A stretch of 64,000 nt of DNA from Methylobacterium fujisawaense (GCF_014138435.1 NZ_JACJIM010000008.1:62001-126000); one strand, 5' to 3'. Counted from the stretch's first letter, positions 1 to 9,003 are shown. Numbers and translations are program-made. Notes: generated by a model not told the origin, from the sequence alone.

Positions 1-1
1 C

Positions 2-2173
2 GAGGCGACGGTGAGGACGGTGGTGAAGAACCTGTCCGAGGGCGCGGCCCTCGTCATCGTCATCCTGTTCCTGCTGCTCGGCAACATCCGGGCGGCCGTC
101 ATCACGGCGCTGGTCATCCCGGTGGCGATGCTGATGACCCTGACCGGGATGGTCGAGGCGAAGATCTCGGCGAACCTGATGTCGCTCGGCGCCCTCGACT
201 TCGGCCTCATCGTCGACGGGGCGGTGATCATCACCGAGAACGCCCTGCGCCATCTCGCCGAGAAGCAACACGCCCTCGGGCGGGCCCTCGAGACCGAGGA
301 GCGCCTTCAGACGGTGCGGGCGTCGGCTGAGGAGATGATCAAGCCGTCCCTCTACGGGCAAGCCATCATCATCCTGGTCTACGTGCCGCTCCTGACCTTC
401 ACCGGGGTCGAGGGCAAGATGTTCGCGCCGATGGCGCTGACCGTCATCATCGCGCTGGTCTCGGCCTTCATCCTGTCGCTGACCTTCGTGCCGGCGCTGA
501 TCGCCATCGTCATCACCGGCACGGTCACCGAGAAGGACAACCTCATCATCCGGGCGCTGAAGGCGGCCTACCGGCCGGTGCTCGGGGCTGCGGTGCGCGG
601 TCCCCTCGCCTTTCTCGGGGCGGCCCTGTTGCTGCTGGTCGGGGCGGGCGTCCTGTTCACCCGGCTCGGGACCGAGTTCATCCCGCAACTCGACGAGAAG
701 AGCATCGCGCTCAACGCCACCCGCATCCCCTCGACCTCGTTGACCCAGTCGCAGGCGATGCAGCTCAAGGTCGAGCAGGTGGTCTCCAAGTTCCCGCAGG
801 TCGCCTACGTGTTCTCGAAGACCGGCACGGCGGAGGTCGCCTCCGACCCGATGCCGCCGAACTCCTCCGACACCTTCGTCATGCTCAGACCGCAGGAGGC
901 GTGGCCGGACCCGAGCCTGTCGAAGGCCGACCTGCAGGCGCAGATCGAGACGGCGGTGGGGGCGCTCGCCGGCAACGTCTACGAGTTCTCGCAGCCGATC
1001 CAGCTCCGCTTCAACGAGCTGCTCGCCGGCACCCGGGGCGACCTCGCCGTGAAGGTGTTCGGCGAGGAGTTCGAGCCGATGCTGAAGACCGCCAACCAGA
1101 TCGCGGCGGTCCTGAAGGGCATCGACGGCGCCGAGGACGTGAAGGTCGAGCAGACGGCGGGCCTGCCGTTCCTGGAGATCAAGATCAACAAGGCCGAGGC
1201 CGCCCGCTACGGCCTCAGCACGGGCGCCATCCAGGAGGTCATCGGCGCGGCCATCGGCGGCAAGGATGCCGGCGTCGTCTTCGAGGGCGACCGGCGCTTT
1301 CCCATCGTGGTGCGCCTCACCGACACGGTGCGCGAGGACCGCGAGGCCCTGGAGAATATCCCGGTGCCCCTGCCGCCCGGCCCGAACGGCCGTGCGCGTT
1401 CGGTCCTGCTCAAGCAGGTGGCGGGCTTCTCGGTCACGGAGGGGCCGAACCAGATCAGCCGCGAGAACGGCAAGCGCCGGGTGGTCGTCACCGCCAACGT
1501 GCGCGGGCGCGACATCGGCTCCCTCGTGGCGGAGGCGCAGGCCGAGGTCGGGCAGCAAGTGCCGTTGCCGCCGGGCTCCTTCGTGACCTGGGGCGGCCAG
1601 TTCGAGAACCTCGCCTCGGCCAAGCAGCGGCTGATGGTGGTGGTGCCGGCGTGCTTCTTCCTGATCTTCCTGCTGCTCTACTCGGCCCTGGGCTCGCCGC
1701 GGGACGCACTGCTGGTGTTCAGCGCGGTGCCGCTGGCGCTGACCGGCGGCATCGTGGCCCTGTGGCTGCGCGGCATGCCGGTCTCGGTGCCGGCGGCGGT
1801 CGGCTTCATCGCGCTGTCGGGCGTGGCGGTCCTGAACGGGCTCGTGATGCTGACCTTCATCAAGCAGCTCGTGGCGGAGGGGCGCCCGAAGCGGGAGGCC
1901 ATCCTGGAGGGCGCGATGATCCGGCTGCGGCCGGTGGCGATGACGGCGCTGGTCGCTTCGCTCGGCTTCGTGCCGATGGCCATCGCCACCGAGACCGGGG
2001 CCGAGATCCAGCGGCCGCTCGCCACCGTGGTCATCGGCGGCCTGATCAGCGCGACCCTGCTGACGCTGGTGGTGCTGCCGGCTCTCTACGCCCGCTTCGG
2101 CAGGGTCCGGCCCGCGACGGCCACGTCCCGGGCGCGCCAGCCGGAGCCGGTCCACCGCGAGGCCGCAGAGTAG
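2..2173 (+). CDS. Heavy-metal RND efflux pump (CusA/CzcA-like), 5'-truncated by window edge
   Basis: This is the 3' two-thirds of an inner-membrane RND pump that exports metal ions with the help of a periplasmic adaptor and an outer-membrane channel. The frame is open from base 2 to a TAG at 2171-2173 (723 residues); about 330 N-terminal residues lie outside the window. The heavy-metal (HME) signature DFGLIVDGAV followed by TEN lies in the first visible transmembrane bundle, where CusA/CzcA carry their proton-relay Asp. The C-terminal bundle ends near LPALYARFG. The metal specificity cannot be read. Its adaptor and channel genes are presumably upstream, outside the window. Its convergent neighbour is a His-rich exported protein, which fits a metal context. 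Confidence 0.93.
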   Translation, partial: EATVRTVVKNLSEGAALVIVILFLLLGNIRAAVITALVIPVAMLMTLTGMVEAKISANLMSLGALDFGLIVDGAVIITENALRHLAEKQHALGRALETEERLQTVRASAEEMIKPSLYGQAIIILVYVPLLTFTGVEGKMFAPMALTVIIALVSAFILSLTFVPALIAIVITGTVTEKDNLIIRALKAAYRPVLGAAVRGPLAFLGAALLLLVGAGVLFTRLGTEFIPQLDEKSIALNATRIPSTSLTQSQAMQLKVEQVVSKFPQVAYVFSKTGTAEVASDPMPPNSSDTFVMLRPQEAWPDPSLSKADLQAQIETAVGALAGNVYEFSQPIQLRFNELLAGTRGDLAVKVFGEEFEPMLKTANQIAAVLKGIDGAEDVKVEQTAGLPFLEIKINKAEAARYGLSTGAIQEVIGAAIGGKDAGVVFEGDRRFPIVVRLTDTVREDREALENIPVPLPPGPNGRARSVLLKQVAGFSVTEGPNQISRENGKRRVVVTANVRGRDIGSLVAEAQAEVGQQVPLPPGSFVTWGGQFENLASAKQRLMVVVPACFFLIFLLLYSALGSPRDALLVFSAVPLALTGGIVALWLRGMPVSVPAAVGFIALSGVAVLNGLVMLTFIKQLVAEGRPKREAILEGAMIRLRPVAMTALVASLGFVPMAIATETGAEIQRPLATVVIGGLISATLLTLVVLPALYARFGRVRPATATSRARQPEPVHREAAE

Positions 2174-2264
2174 AGGCGTGCGGTCAGTCCTCCCGCTGGG
2201 GTGGCCTGGCCCGGCTCATGTCGCGCCGGTCGCAGGGCCGGGCCGCACGCCGGATCCCGGGGAA

Positions 2265-2285
2265 CGGGGCCCCTCGGGGGCCCCG
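2265..2285. terminator. Hairpin between convergent genes
   Basis: A perfect 9-bp inverted repeat (cggggcccc, 3-nt loop, ggggccccg) lies between the ends of the RND pump gene and the convergent His-rich protein gene. There is no clear U-tract on either side. The position and stability suggest a bidirectional termination or 3'-end stabilising hairpin; this is inference. Confidence 0.5.
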
Positions 2286-2291
2286 ACCAGC

Positions 2292-2546
2292 TCACATGCG
2301 GTGATGGCGGTGCATATGCCGCGTCATGTGCCCGCGATGATGGTGATGGCGCATCATGTGCCCGTGGCGGTGATGGCGCATCATCCGGTGGTGATGGTGG
2401 CCGTGCATCCGGTCCATGCGGACGGAGACCACGTCCGACGGGGCGCTCACGGCGCCGGGCAGGCCGGGCGCGGCCGAGGCCGAGGTCGCGGCGCCGGCCG
2501 CGCCGAAGGCGGCCAGGACGGCGACGACCAGCAGGGACTTCCTCAT
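2292..2546 (-). CDS. Small exported His-rich protein, possible metal binder
   Basis: This 84-residue protein starts with a signal peptide (MRKSLLVVAVLAAFGAAGAATSA, cleavage expected near SASAA-AP). Roughly the last 36 residues are about half His, mixed with Met and Arg, in repeated HHHH, RHH and MMRHH clusters. The start at 2546 is preceded by a GAGAGGAA ribosome-binding site. Such His/Met-rich tails commonly bind Cu, Ni, Zn or Co, and the gene ends about 120 bases from a heavy-metal RND pump gene. A role as a periplasmic metal chaperone or buffer is inference. No family was recognised. Confidence 0.75.
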   Translation of the reverse strand: MRKSLLVVAVLAAFGAAGAATSASAAPGLPGAVSAPSDVVSVRMDRMHGHHHHRMMRHHRHGHMMRHHHHRGHMTRHMHRHHRM

Positions 2547-3479
2547 AGGCGTTCCTCTCAGGGTGTCGGCGCGCCGGTCATCGCCGGCGGCTCGGTGCCG
2601 GCCAGGGACTGGTCGGCAGGGAGGCAACAGCCAAGCTCACGACACCGTTCCGCACGGCGCGCGCGCCGCCTCGGGCATGCTTAAGAGGCCGAAGGGCTCA
2701 CGGACGACGCGCCACCGCGCTCGGCAGCGACCCGCGAGACCCACGCGCAAGCGAGCGCCCGAATGGCGTCGCGCGTCGGATCCGCCTCCGGCAACGGATC
2801 TGCAGGCGCCGCTGGTCCCGCCGCGGCCGATATCCGCTCCAGCGCAGGGGATGAAGGCCGGCGAGTGGCCACGAGGCGGAAGGTCAGTGTCAAGCCGCGA
2901 TGGACAATCGCGTGCCTTGAGACGGCTTCGGCCGCCGGGCGGTACGAAGAATCTCGGAAGTCCCGCGGGGGAGACGGCCGGTTTTCTCCGCGCACGCAGA
3001 ACACTCCGATCCCGGAGCCGGACACGCGCCGGATCCGGCCAGAATCACGCTCTCGGGACAGGCGGGCGTCACAGGGCCGATCGGGTGTCGCCACGGGCCC
3101 TGGCCGGACGGACGGGCGGCCGACCGACGATGCGGCGCCCCTCTTACCCCGCGGCCCCCGCAGGGCTTCGTCCTCCCGTTGGGCGGGGCCTTCCCACAGG
3201 CGGCAGGCTCGCCGTCACGGGCGCCTGTGGGAAGGCCCGCTGGCAGCAGGTCACGCAAGACGGCATCCTGGCGGGCCTTGAGCAGGCGCAGGACCCGCGC
3301 GGCCGGCCGCTGGAATGGGCGAACGAGCCGCCGCGTGCGAAGAGGGCCGGCCGGTTTGTCCGGCCGTATCGCGCTCCGTGCGCGATCTCACGCCGGCGGG
3401 CCCGGACCCGTCGCAGGGTAGGCCGGCGGGGCGAGCCGGTCGCCCCGCCGGAGCGAATCGAGGGCTGGGGGCGACGGTC
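2547..3479. other. Intergenic region of 933 bp without a convincing gene
   Basis: Open frames exist on both strands but are Arg/Pro/Gly-rich, lack ribosome-binding sites and show no recognisable domain. The region must hold the promoters for the His-rich gene (reading left) and the FAD oxidoreductase gene (reading right). Its one clear structure is the long inverted repeat at 3186-3238. Confidence 0.6.
3186..3238. repeat. Perfect 17-bp inverted repeat
   Basis: The arms gggccttcccacaggcg (3186-3202) and its exact reverse complement (3222-3238) are separated by 19 bases. There is no U-tract and no coding gene directly upstream on either strand. It could be a palindromic extragenic element, a terminator or a regulator site. 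Confidence 0.7.
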
Positions 3480-4934
3480 ATGGCGGGGATACGACCGAGC
3501 AGGCGCAGGATCCTCGCGGGCGGCGGCGCCCTGGCGGCCGCCGCGCTGCTGCCGCGGGCGGCCCGGGCCGCGCCGCGGATCATCCTGAACGATGCGAGCG
3601 GCCTCAACCCGACCCCGGTGGCCCGCCACGCCGTGCTCCCGACAGGGTCGACCGAGGCCCTGATCGAGGCCGTGCGCGCCGAGATCCGGGACGCCGCCGC
3701 CGCCGGGCGGCCGGTGGCGGTCGGCGTCGCCCGCCATTCCATGGGCGGCCAGAGCCTCGCCCGCGACGGGACGGCCGTGACCCTGGAGGGTGGCCCGATC
3801 GAGCCCGACACCGCCGCCGGCCTCTACCGGGTCGGGGCCGGCGCGCGCTGGTCGCAGGTCATCCGGCAGCTCGACCGGATCGGGTTCTCGCCCGCGGTGA
3901 TGCAGTCGAACAGCGATTTCGGGGTCGGCTCGACCTTCAGCGTCAACGCCCATGGCTGGCCGGCCCCGCGCGGGCCCTTCGGCTCCACCGTCCGCGCCCT
4001 CCGCCTCGTCCTGGCCGATGGCAGCCTCGTCACCTGCTCCCGCACCGAGAACGCCGAGCTGTTCGGGCTGGCGATGGGCGGCTACGGCCTGTTCGGGATC
4101 GTGGTCGACCTCGTGGTCGAGATGGTGCCGAACCGCCTCCTGACGCCGACCTTCGCGGTGATGCCGGCCGCGGAGTTCGCGCCGGCCTTCGTGGCGGCGG
4201 TGGAGCGCGACCCGCGGCTGCGCATGGCCTACGGCCGCCTCTCGGTGGCGCAGGCCGGGTTCTTCGAGGAGGCGATCCTCGTCACCTACGCGGAGGCGGA
4301 GCACCCGCCGCAGGTCCTGCCCGCCGCGGCCGCGCAGGGGGCGTTCTCGGCGGTCTCGCGGGAGATCTACCGCGCCCAGGTCGGCAGCGAGTTCGGCAAG
4401 CGCGCCCGCTGGATCGCCGAGACCCGGCTCAACCCGACGCTCGACCCCGGCCTCGCCACCCGCAACAGCCTGATGAACGAGCCGGTGGCGAACCTCGCCT
4501 CGCGCGACCGCAACCGCACCGACATCCTGCACGAGTATTTCGTCCCGCCCGAGCGGTTCGACGCGTTCCGCGCCGCCTGCCGGGAGATCATCCCGGGCTC
4601 GGGCTGCGACTGCCTCAACGTGACCCTGCGCTACGTGGCGGCGGACCCGGACTCGACGCTGGCCTACGCGCCTTCGCCCCGCATCGGTGCTGTGATGTCG
4701 TTCTCGCAGGGGCTCACCCCCGGCGACGAGGCCGCGATGATGCGCATGACCGAGGCCCTGATCGAGCGCGTCGTGGCGCTCGGCGGGGCCTATTACCTGC
4801 CCTACCGCCTGCATGCCCGGCGCGACCAGATGGCCCGGGCCTATCCCAGGCTCGACGCCTTCGTGGCGGCCAAGCGCCGGTACGATCCCGGGCTGCTGTT
4901 CCGGAACGCCCTCTGGTCGACCTCCATGGCCTGA
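3480..4934 (+). CDS. Tat-exported FAD-binding oxidoreductase (VAO/PCMH fold)
   Basis: The 484-residue protein has a twin-arginine signal (RRRILAGGGALAAAALL, residues 8-24), which fixes the ATG at 3480 rather than upstream in-frame codons. An FAD-binding type-4 domain follows, with RPVAVGVARHSMGGQSL, the nucleotide-binding stretch SNSDFGVGSTFSVNAHG, and GPFGSTVRALRLVLADG. The C-terminal half holds the substrate domain, and the end (DAFVAAKRRYDPGLLFRN) resembles sugar-acid lactone oxidases and related FAD-linked oxidases. It is expected to fold in the cytoplasm with FAD and act in the periplasm. Substrate and electron acceptor are unknown. It is probably co-transcribed with the three genes that follow. 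Confidence 0.88.
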   Translation: MAGIRPSRRRILAGGGALAAAALLPRAARAAPRIILNDASGLNPTPVARHAVLPTGSTEALIEAVRAEIRDAAAAGRPVAVGVARHSMGGQSLARDGTAVTLEGGPIEPDTAAGLYRVGAGARWSQVIRQLDRIGFSPAVMQSNSDFGVGSTFSVNAHGWPAPRGPFGSTVRALRLVLADGSLVTCSRTENAELFGLAMGGYGLFGIVVDLVVEMVPNRLLTPTFAVMPAAEFAPAFVAAVERDPRLRMAYGRLSVAQAGFFEEAILVTYAEAEHPPQVLPAAAAQGAFSAVSREIYRAQVGSEFGKRARWIAETRLNPTLDPGLATRNSLMNEPVANLASRDRNRTDILHEYFVPPERFDAFRAACREIIPGSGCDCLNVTLRYVAADPDSTLAYAPSPRIGAVMSFSQGLTPGDEAAMMRMTEALIERVVALGGAYYLPYRLHARRDQMARAYPRLDAFVAAKRRYDPGLLFRNALWSTSMA

Positions 4935-4952
4935 CCGCGCAAGGATCCGCTC

Positions 4953-5366
4953 ATGAGACCCACGCCCCCACAGGCGGCCGCCCTCGCCTTCGCGGCCATC
5001 CTGCTGTTCGCCGCCGCCACCGACTACATCCCGGCCTTCCGGGACGCGGAGGGCCGCGTCTTCGGCCTGTTCCGGCTCGACGTCTACAAGGACGCGCTCC
5101 ACCTCGCCTCCGGCCTGTGGGCGCTCGCCGCCGCCCTGTGGTCGCGGCACGCCGCCGTGACCTTCCTGCGGGCCTTCGGGGCGATCTACCTCCTCGACGG
5201 CGTGGTCGGGGTGATCACCGGGTCGAGCTTCCTCGACCTGTCGCTGTTCCTGAAGGGCTTCCAGGACAGCCCGCTCCTCTCGAACGGCCCGCACCTGAGC
5301 CTCGGGCTCGCCGGCGTGGTGCTCGGCTGGTGGCCGTGGCGCGCCGCCGCGGCGGGCGCGGCGTGA
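4953..5366 (+). CDS. Four-helix integral membrane protein (DUF4383-like)
   Basis: This 137-residue protein has an N-terminal membrane helix (residues 7-24) and three more (about 48-66, 70-92 and 112-130). The conserved-looking core runs through the RLDVYKDALHLASG and AIYLLDGVVGVITG stretches and ends in GPHLSLGLAGVVLGW, like DUF4383-type inner-membrane proteins. It begins 18 bases after the FAD oxidoreductase stop and overlaps the next gene by 3 bases, so all are likely one operon. The function is unknown; a membrane electron-transfer partner for the oxidoreductase is possible but only inference. Confidence 0.75.
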   Translation: MRPTPPQAAALAFAAILLFAAATDYIPAFRDAEGRVFGLFRLDVYKDALHLASGLWALAAALWSRHAAVTFLRAFGAIYLLDGVVGVITGSSFLDLSLFLKGFQDSPLLSNGPHLSLGLAGVVLGWWPWRAAAAGAA

Positions 5367-6490
5367 GCCCCCGTCCCGCCCGTCGCCGCCGCCGGGCCGC
5401 CCGCTGGGCGGCCGCCGGCCTGGCCCTCCTCGCACTCGCCTGCGCCCTGCCGGTCGCGGCGATCGAGGGGGGCTGCGCGGTCGCGCCCGATCCCACCCTG
5501 CAGGGGCGTGCGGGGGGCGGCTCGCGCTTCGGGATCGCCGCCGACGGCTACAAGCGCGCGGCCGGCGACAGCTACCTGACCTTCCCCGAATGGGACATCG
5601 TCCACGCCTACGCGGACCTCGCCGGGGTGACGCGATCCGCCTCGGAATCGGCCTTCGACTACTGGGCGGCGACCACCGGCTTCTGGACGAGCCTGTGCGG
5701 GGCGACCCGGGCGGCCGGGCGCACCGGCGACGTCACCGCGGGCCAGAAGGTCACCAACTACGTCATCGGCCTCAGCTTCACGGCCGAGATGCTGATCCAG
5801 GGCGCCTACGAGCGCACCGTCGGGGCGCTGACCGCGTGGTGGCGGGGGCCCGAGCCCACGGAGGAGGACCGGTTCAACGCCCGGCTGCTCGCGGATTACG
5901 CCGTGTTCCTGCGCCAGACCCCCTGGTACCGCTACCCGTTCGACGCGGAGCTGTCCCGGCTCTGGCGCGATGTCCCGTTCACGCCGTCCCTGCGGGCGGT
6001 CGAGCGGCGCGGCGCGCTCTCGCTGCAATACGGGGTGAAATGGGCCTACGCCCAGGGGATCGCGTGGCTCGCCGGGATGGACCCGGCCGGCCTGACGATC
6101 CGCAGCGTCGTGGCGGGGCTCGACGCCGCCGACGCGGCCGCCGACCCGCGCATCACCCGCCTCGGCCCCGTCCCGGCCGGCGATGGCGGACCGGCCGCCC
6201 TGATCGAGACGCCGCGCTACCGGGCCTTCACGGAGATCTTGCGGGGCCTGGGGGCGCGCGGCCGGACCGTGCTGGAGATCGCCGGCAACGACCGGATCCT
6301 CACCACCGTCCTCCTGCCGCCGGGTCGGACGGTCGCCCTCGCCGGGGCCGAGCCGCTGTTCGCGATGCCGATCCAGTCCGAGCCGGGCTGGCAGCGCGTC
6401 GGCTACGACACCGCGGTGGAGCAGCTCGTCGAACAGATCCGCGCCGTCGAGGCCGCGGGGGGCCGGTTCGAGCATGCCTACGATTACTGA
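5363..6490 (+). CDS. Conserved membrane-anchored protein of unknown function
   Basis: The GTG at 5363 overlaps the previous stop (GTGA) and gives a 375-residue protein with an Arg-rich N-terminus and one membrane segment (about residues 16-35); a longer in-frame extension has no support. The exported part starts GDSYLTFPEWDIVHAYADLAG and contains a Trp/Tyr-rich region (TAWWRGP, RLLADYAVFLRQTPWYRYPF). The C-terminal third (RYRAFTEILRGLGARGRTVLEIAGND) may be a separate subdomain. No family was recognised. Translational coupling on both sides ties it to the FAD-oxidoreductase operon. Confidence 0.75.
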   Translation: MSPRPARRRRRAARWAAAGLALLALACALPVAAIEGGCAVAPDPTLQGRAGGGSRFGIAADGYKRAAGDSYLTFPEWDIVHAYADLAGVTRSASESAFDYWAATTGFWTSLCGATRAAGRTGDVTAGQKVTNYVIGLSFTAEMLIQGAYERTVGALTAWWRGPEPTEEDRFNARLLADYAVFLRQTPWYRYPFDAELSRLWRDVPFTPSLRAVERRGALSLQYGVKWAYAQGIAWLAGMDPAGLTIRSVVAGLDAADAAADPRITRLGPVPAGDGGPAALIETPRYRAFTEILRGLGARGRTVLEIAGNDRILTTVLLPPGRTVALAGAEPLFAMPIQSEPGWQRVGYDTAVEQLVEQIRAVEAAGGRFEHAYDY

Positions 6491-6773
6491 TCGGCGCCCC
6501 CGGCGCGGCCTGCCGATCGCCCCGGCGGCGGCGGCGCTCGCCGGGTGGCTCGGCGTGACCGCGCTGACCGCCCTCGCGGTCCAGCCGGAGACCGTGGTGG
6601 CGCTCGGGAACCCCGCCGCCCTGGCGGCCGCCGACGACGGGGCCCTGGTCTCGGCCGGCCGCGCGTATCTGGTGATCCGGCCCGCCGCGCCGGGCGCGGT
6701 CCGGCGCCTCTACGCGGGGGGCGCCTGGCTGGTCCTGCCGGCGCCCGGGACCGGCTGCCTCGGCGCGCGCTGA
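6474..6773 (+). CDS. Small membrane protein closing the FAD-oxidoreductase operon
   Basis: This 99-residue protein overlaps the preceding gene by 17 bases. It has one N-terminal membrane helix (about residues 15-36, APAAAALAGWLGVTALTALA) and a short exported Ala/Gly-rich domain that ends in GTGCLGAR. Frame composition and coupled position suggest it is real. No homologue is recognised. It is convergent with the next gene, with a gap of only 9 bases. Confidence 0.65.
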   Translation: MPTITDRRPRRGLPIAPAAAALAGWLGVTALTALAVQPETVVALGNPAALAAADDGALVSAGRAYLVIRPAAPGAVRRLYAGGAWLVLPAPGTGCLGAR

Positions 6774-6782
6774 GGGCGGTGC

Positions 6783-7127
6783 TCAGTAGGGATCGGACCG
6801 CTCGAGGATCTCCTGCCCCATCAGCACGCAGCTCCCGGGCATCGGCGCGTAGATCAGCCGGATCCGATAATCGCCCTTGTCGATGCTGCCCTCCGCCTCG
6901 ATCACCTGGAAGCGCCGCGTCCCGACCAGGGACGCGACGGTGCCGACGGACCGAACGGAAGCGGGATCGACCGTGGCCCGCGCGTCGCCGTCGCTGTGGA
7001 AGCGCAGCAGCTTGAGGGCCTGCCGCTCGGCCTCGGCCGCGCAGGGCGGCGCGGGCGCCGCGACCGCGGCGGTCGCGGCCGGCCCCGTCGCCGCGATCAG
7101 CGCCAGCGCCCGCAGGATCCGTCTCAT
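6783..7127 (-). CDS. Small exported protein, last gene of the AAA/exported-protein block
   Basis: The ATG at 7127 overlaps the previous stop (ATGA) and gives a 114-residue protein with a signal peptide (MRRILRALALIAATG ... VAAPAPP). The mature part has two Cys, a central RRFQVIEAEGSIDKGDYRIRL strand-rich stretch and ends in ILERSDPY. A closely similar ending (VLERSDPK) closes the 448-residue exported protein of the same block, so the two may share a C-terminal domain. The function is unknown. Confidence 0.75.
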   Translation of the reverse strand: MRRILRALALIAATGPAATAAVAAPAPPCAAEAERQALKLLRFHSDGDARATVDPASVRSVGTVASLVGTRRFQVIEAEGSIDKGDYRIRLIYAPMPGSCVLMGQEILERSDPY

Positions 7128-8071
7128 CGGCACGTGACTCCGTATTCGTGGACCTCGGGCAGGTCCCCGTCGCCCGTCGTGGTCACCGAGAGCGTGCCGG
7201 CGGCCCCCGCATACCGGAAGCTGCAATAGGCGAGGCCCGTCCCGGAACAGCCGTCGACCTCGATCACGCCGCGCCGGGCGAGATCCCGCTCCCGCGCATC
7301 GTCGCTCGGCGGACCCTTCACCGGCGTCCAGCCCGCGGCGATCAGCGCCGCCCGGGCCGTGTCGATCGGCTGGCCGCGGATGGCGGGGACCGCTCCGCGG
7401 CCACCGCAGACGGATTCGACCGCGGGAAGCGGCTCCAGGGACAGGGTCCCGTCCGGGCGCAGGGTCAGGTCGCCCACCGGAGAGGGCGGCAGATCGCCGT
7501 CCCAGAGGCGCACGCCGCCGGCGCGCGCCGCGATCCGGCCGACCGCGCCGGTCCGGCCGGCGCCGTACACGAGGGCGACGAGGCGCGTCCCGTCGAAGAG
7601 GCCGACATTGCCGTCCGCGATGAGGCAGGTGCCGCTCGTCCCCTGCTGCAGGTCGCTGGCGAAGCTGACGGCCCGGTAGCGGCCCAGCGCCGCTTCGCCG
7701 GTGACGAACCAGTCCCGGGCGGCCACGGCCTGCGCCGCCTCCGATTGTGCCGGCACGACCTCGCCCGGGCAGCCGGCCTGGCGCCCCGCCCCGCCCGGGG
7801 CCCGCGGCAGCGCGGCGAGGGGCACGAAGCGCAGGCCCTTCACGGCGGAAGTGACGCGTGGCGCCGGCGGCCCGTCCTGCGCAGCGGCCGATCCGGCGAG
7901 GGGCAGGCCGAGCATCAGGCCGAGGGCCAAGGCGGGTGCCCGGCCGGCTCGGCCGATGCGCGGGCGCCGAGGAGCCTCCCCGGCTGCGCCACGGCCTGCG
8001 CGCAGCCGAAGGCCGGCGTCACCCGGATGGCGGCTGCGGGCCGGGTCCGGCAAGGGGGCGTCCGGTCTCAT
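7124..8071 (-). CDS. Exported protein with a C-terminal PASTA-like segment
   Basis: The ATG at 8071 lies 2 bases after the previous stop and gives 315 residues. A basic leader of about 45 residues precedes the hydrophobic core ALALGLMLGLPLAGSAAAQ, so the true start may be a later Met. The mature protein has paired Cys, a DNVGLFDGTRLVALVYG-like strand region and near residues 230-265 the segment VPAIRGQPIDTARAALIAAGW, which resembles PASTA-type or cell-wall-associated repeats. It overlaps the next gene by 4 bases. An envelope role is plausible but unproven. Confidence 0.7.
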   Translation of the reverse strand: MRPDAPLPDPARSRHPGDAGLRLRAGRGAAGEAPRRPRIGRAGRAPALALGLMLGLPLAGSAAAQDGPPAPRVTSAVKGLRFVPLAALPRAPGGAGRQAGCPGEVVPAQSEAAQAVAARDWFVTGEAALGRYRAVSFASDLQQGTSGTCLIADGNVGLFDGTRLVALVYGAGRTGAVGRIAARAGGVRLWDGDLPPSPVGDLTLRPDGTLSLEPLPAVESVCGGRGAVPAIRGQPIDTARAALIAAGWTPVKGPPSDDARERDLARRGVIEVDGCSGTGLAYCSFRYAGAAGTLSVTTTGDGDLPEVHEYGVTCR

Positions 8072-8073
8072 CG

Positions 8074-9003
8074 TCACTTCCCGTTCGGGTCGCCCGCGCG
8101 CGCCGGCGGGCGCGACCCCGGTTCCGTCCCGGCCGCCGGAACCGGGTCGGGCGGCGGATAGGCGGGGTCTGTCAGGCAGGTCGAGAGCCAGGTCTCGGCC
8201 TCGGCGTCCGAGGCCAGCTCGACATCGAGGACGGCCCGAGGGCCTGCGGGCGCCGTCGTCGCGCTGGCAGTCGCGGCCGCCGGGACGGCAGGCCGCGTCC
8301 AGCGGCCGACGGGGTTTTCGGGACCCGGGCATTCCGCGTCGTCGCCCCCGCCGATCGTGCAGGTCGCGACCGTTCGCACGGCGCCGTCGACGACCCGCCC
8401 GACCGTGCGCGTCTCGGTGGTGTGCCCGCTCGCCCAGTCGTCGGACAGCGTGCAGACCCGGTCGCCGTTCTGGAAGCGCCGGCTGCCGAAGCAGCCGTAG
8501 ACCCGGTCCTGCCCGACGGGCAGGAAATAGCAGGCCGTGTCGAACCCCGCGAAGGGGCCGCCGGTGAACCGTGCCGCGAAGGCCCGCTGGCGCAGCGCCG
8601 CCGCGATCCAGTGCGGCCGGGCCGGATCGCTCTTCGCGCGGCCGGACAGGTCCTCGGTCCGGGCCCGGATCGCCCCCAGCACGATGGTGCGCGCGTCGGC
8701 CGCGTCCAGGTCGCCGAGCCACGTGTCCCGGGCCGCCACCCAGCGCTTCTGGCTGGCGATCAGCATCGCCCGGATCTCGGCGTCGTCCGTGCCGTGCAGG
8801 AGGCCGGCATAGGCCGAACCCAGGGCGGCATCGGCTTTCCGGAGCGCCGCGTCGGCGCAGATCATGCGCTCGAGCGGGCTGGCCGCCCTGCGGCAGTCGA
8901 TCGCCCGGGCCGCAGACGGCGCCAAGAGGGATGCGGCGACGGCCGCCACCAGGAGCCGCGTCACGGCCGGCCTCGCACTGAACGGCGCATCTGAACCTCG
9001 CAT
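8074..9003 (-). CDS. Exported LprI/DUF1311-like protein
   Basis: The 309-residue protein has a signal peptide (LLVAAVAASLLAPSAARA) followed by a lysozyme-inhibitor LprI-type segment: IDCRRAASPLERMICADAAL, then a helical SAYAGLL/SQKRWVAARDTW part with the expected Cys pair. The rest carries more Cys (YFLPVGQDRVYGCFG, ATCTIGGGDDAECPG) and ends in a Pro-rich tail. Members with this N-terminus are periplasmic, and some inhibit lysozyme. It lies within the minus-strand block, consistent with a cell-envelope theme. Confidence 0.75.
   Translation of the reverse strand: MRGSDAPFSARPAVTRLLVAAVAASLLAPSAARAIDCRRAASPLERMICADAALRKADAALGSAYAGLLHGTDDAEIRAMLIASQKRWVAARDTWLGDLDAADARTIVLGAIRARTEDLSGRAKSDPARPHWIAAALRQRAFAARFTGGPFAGFDTACYFLPVGQDRVYGCFGSRRFQNGDRVCTLSDDWASGHTTETRTVGRVVDGAVRTVATCTIGGGDDAECPGPENPVGRWTRPAVPAAATASATTAPAGPRAVLDVELASDAEAETWLSTCLTDPAYPPPDPVPAAGTEPGSRPPARAGDPNGK

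Noticed and set aside
3144..5435. Very long open frame (over 760 codons) antisense to the FAD-oxidoreductase region
   Set aside because: Translation is Arg/Gly/Glu-rich low complexity without domains, typical of the complementary frame of GC-rich genes.
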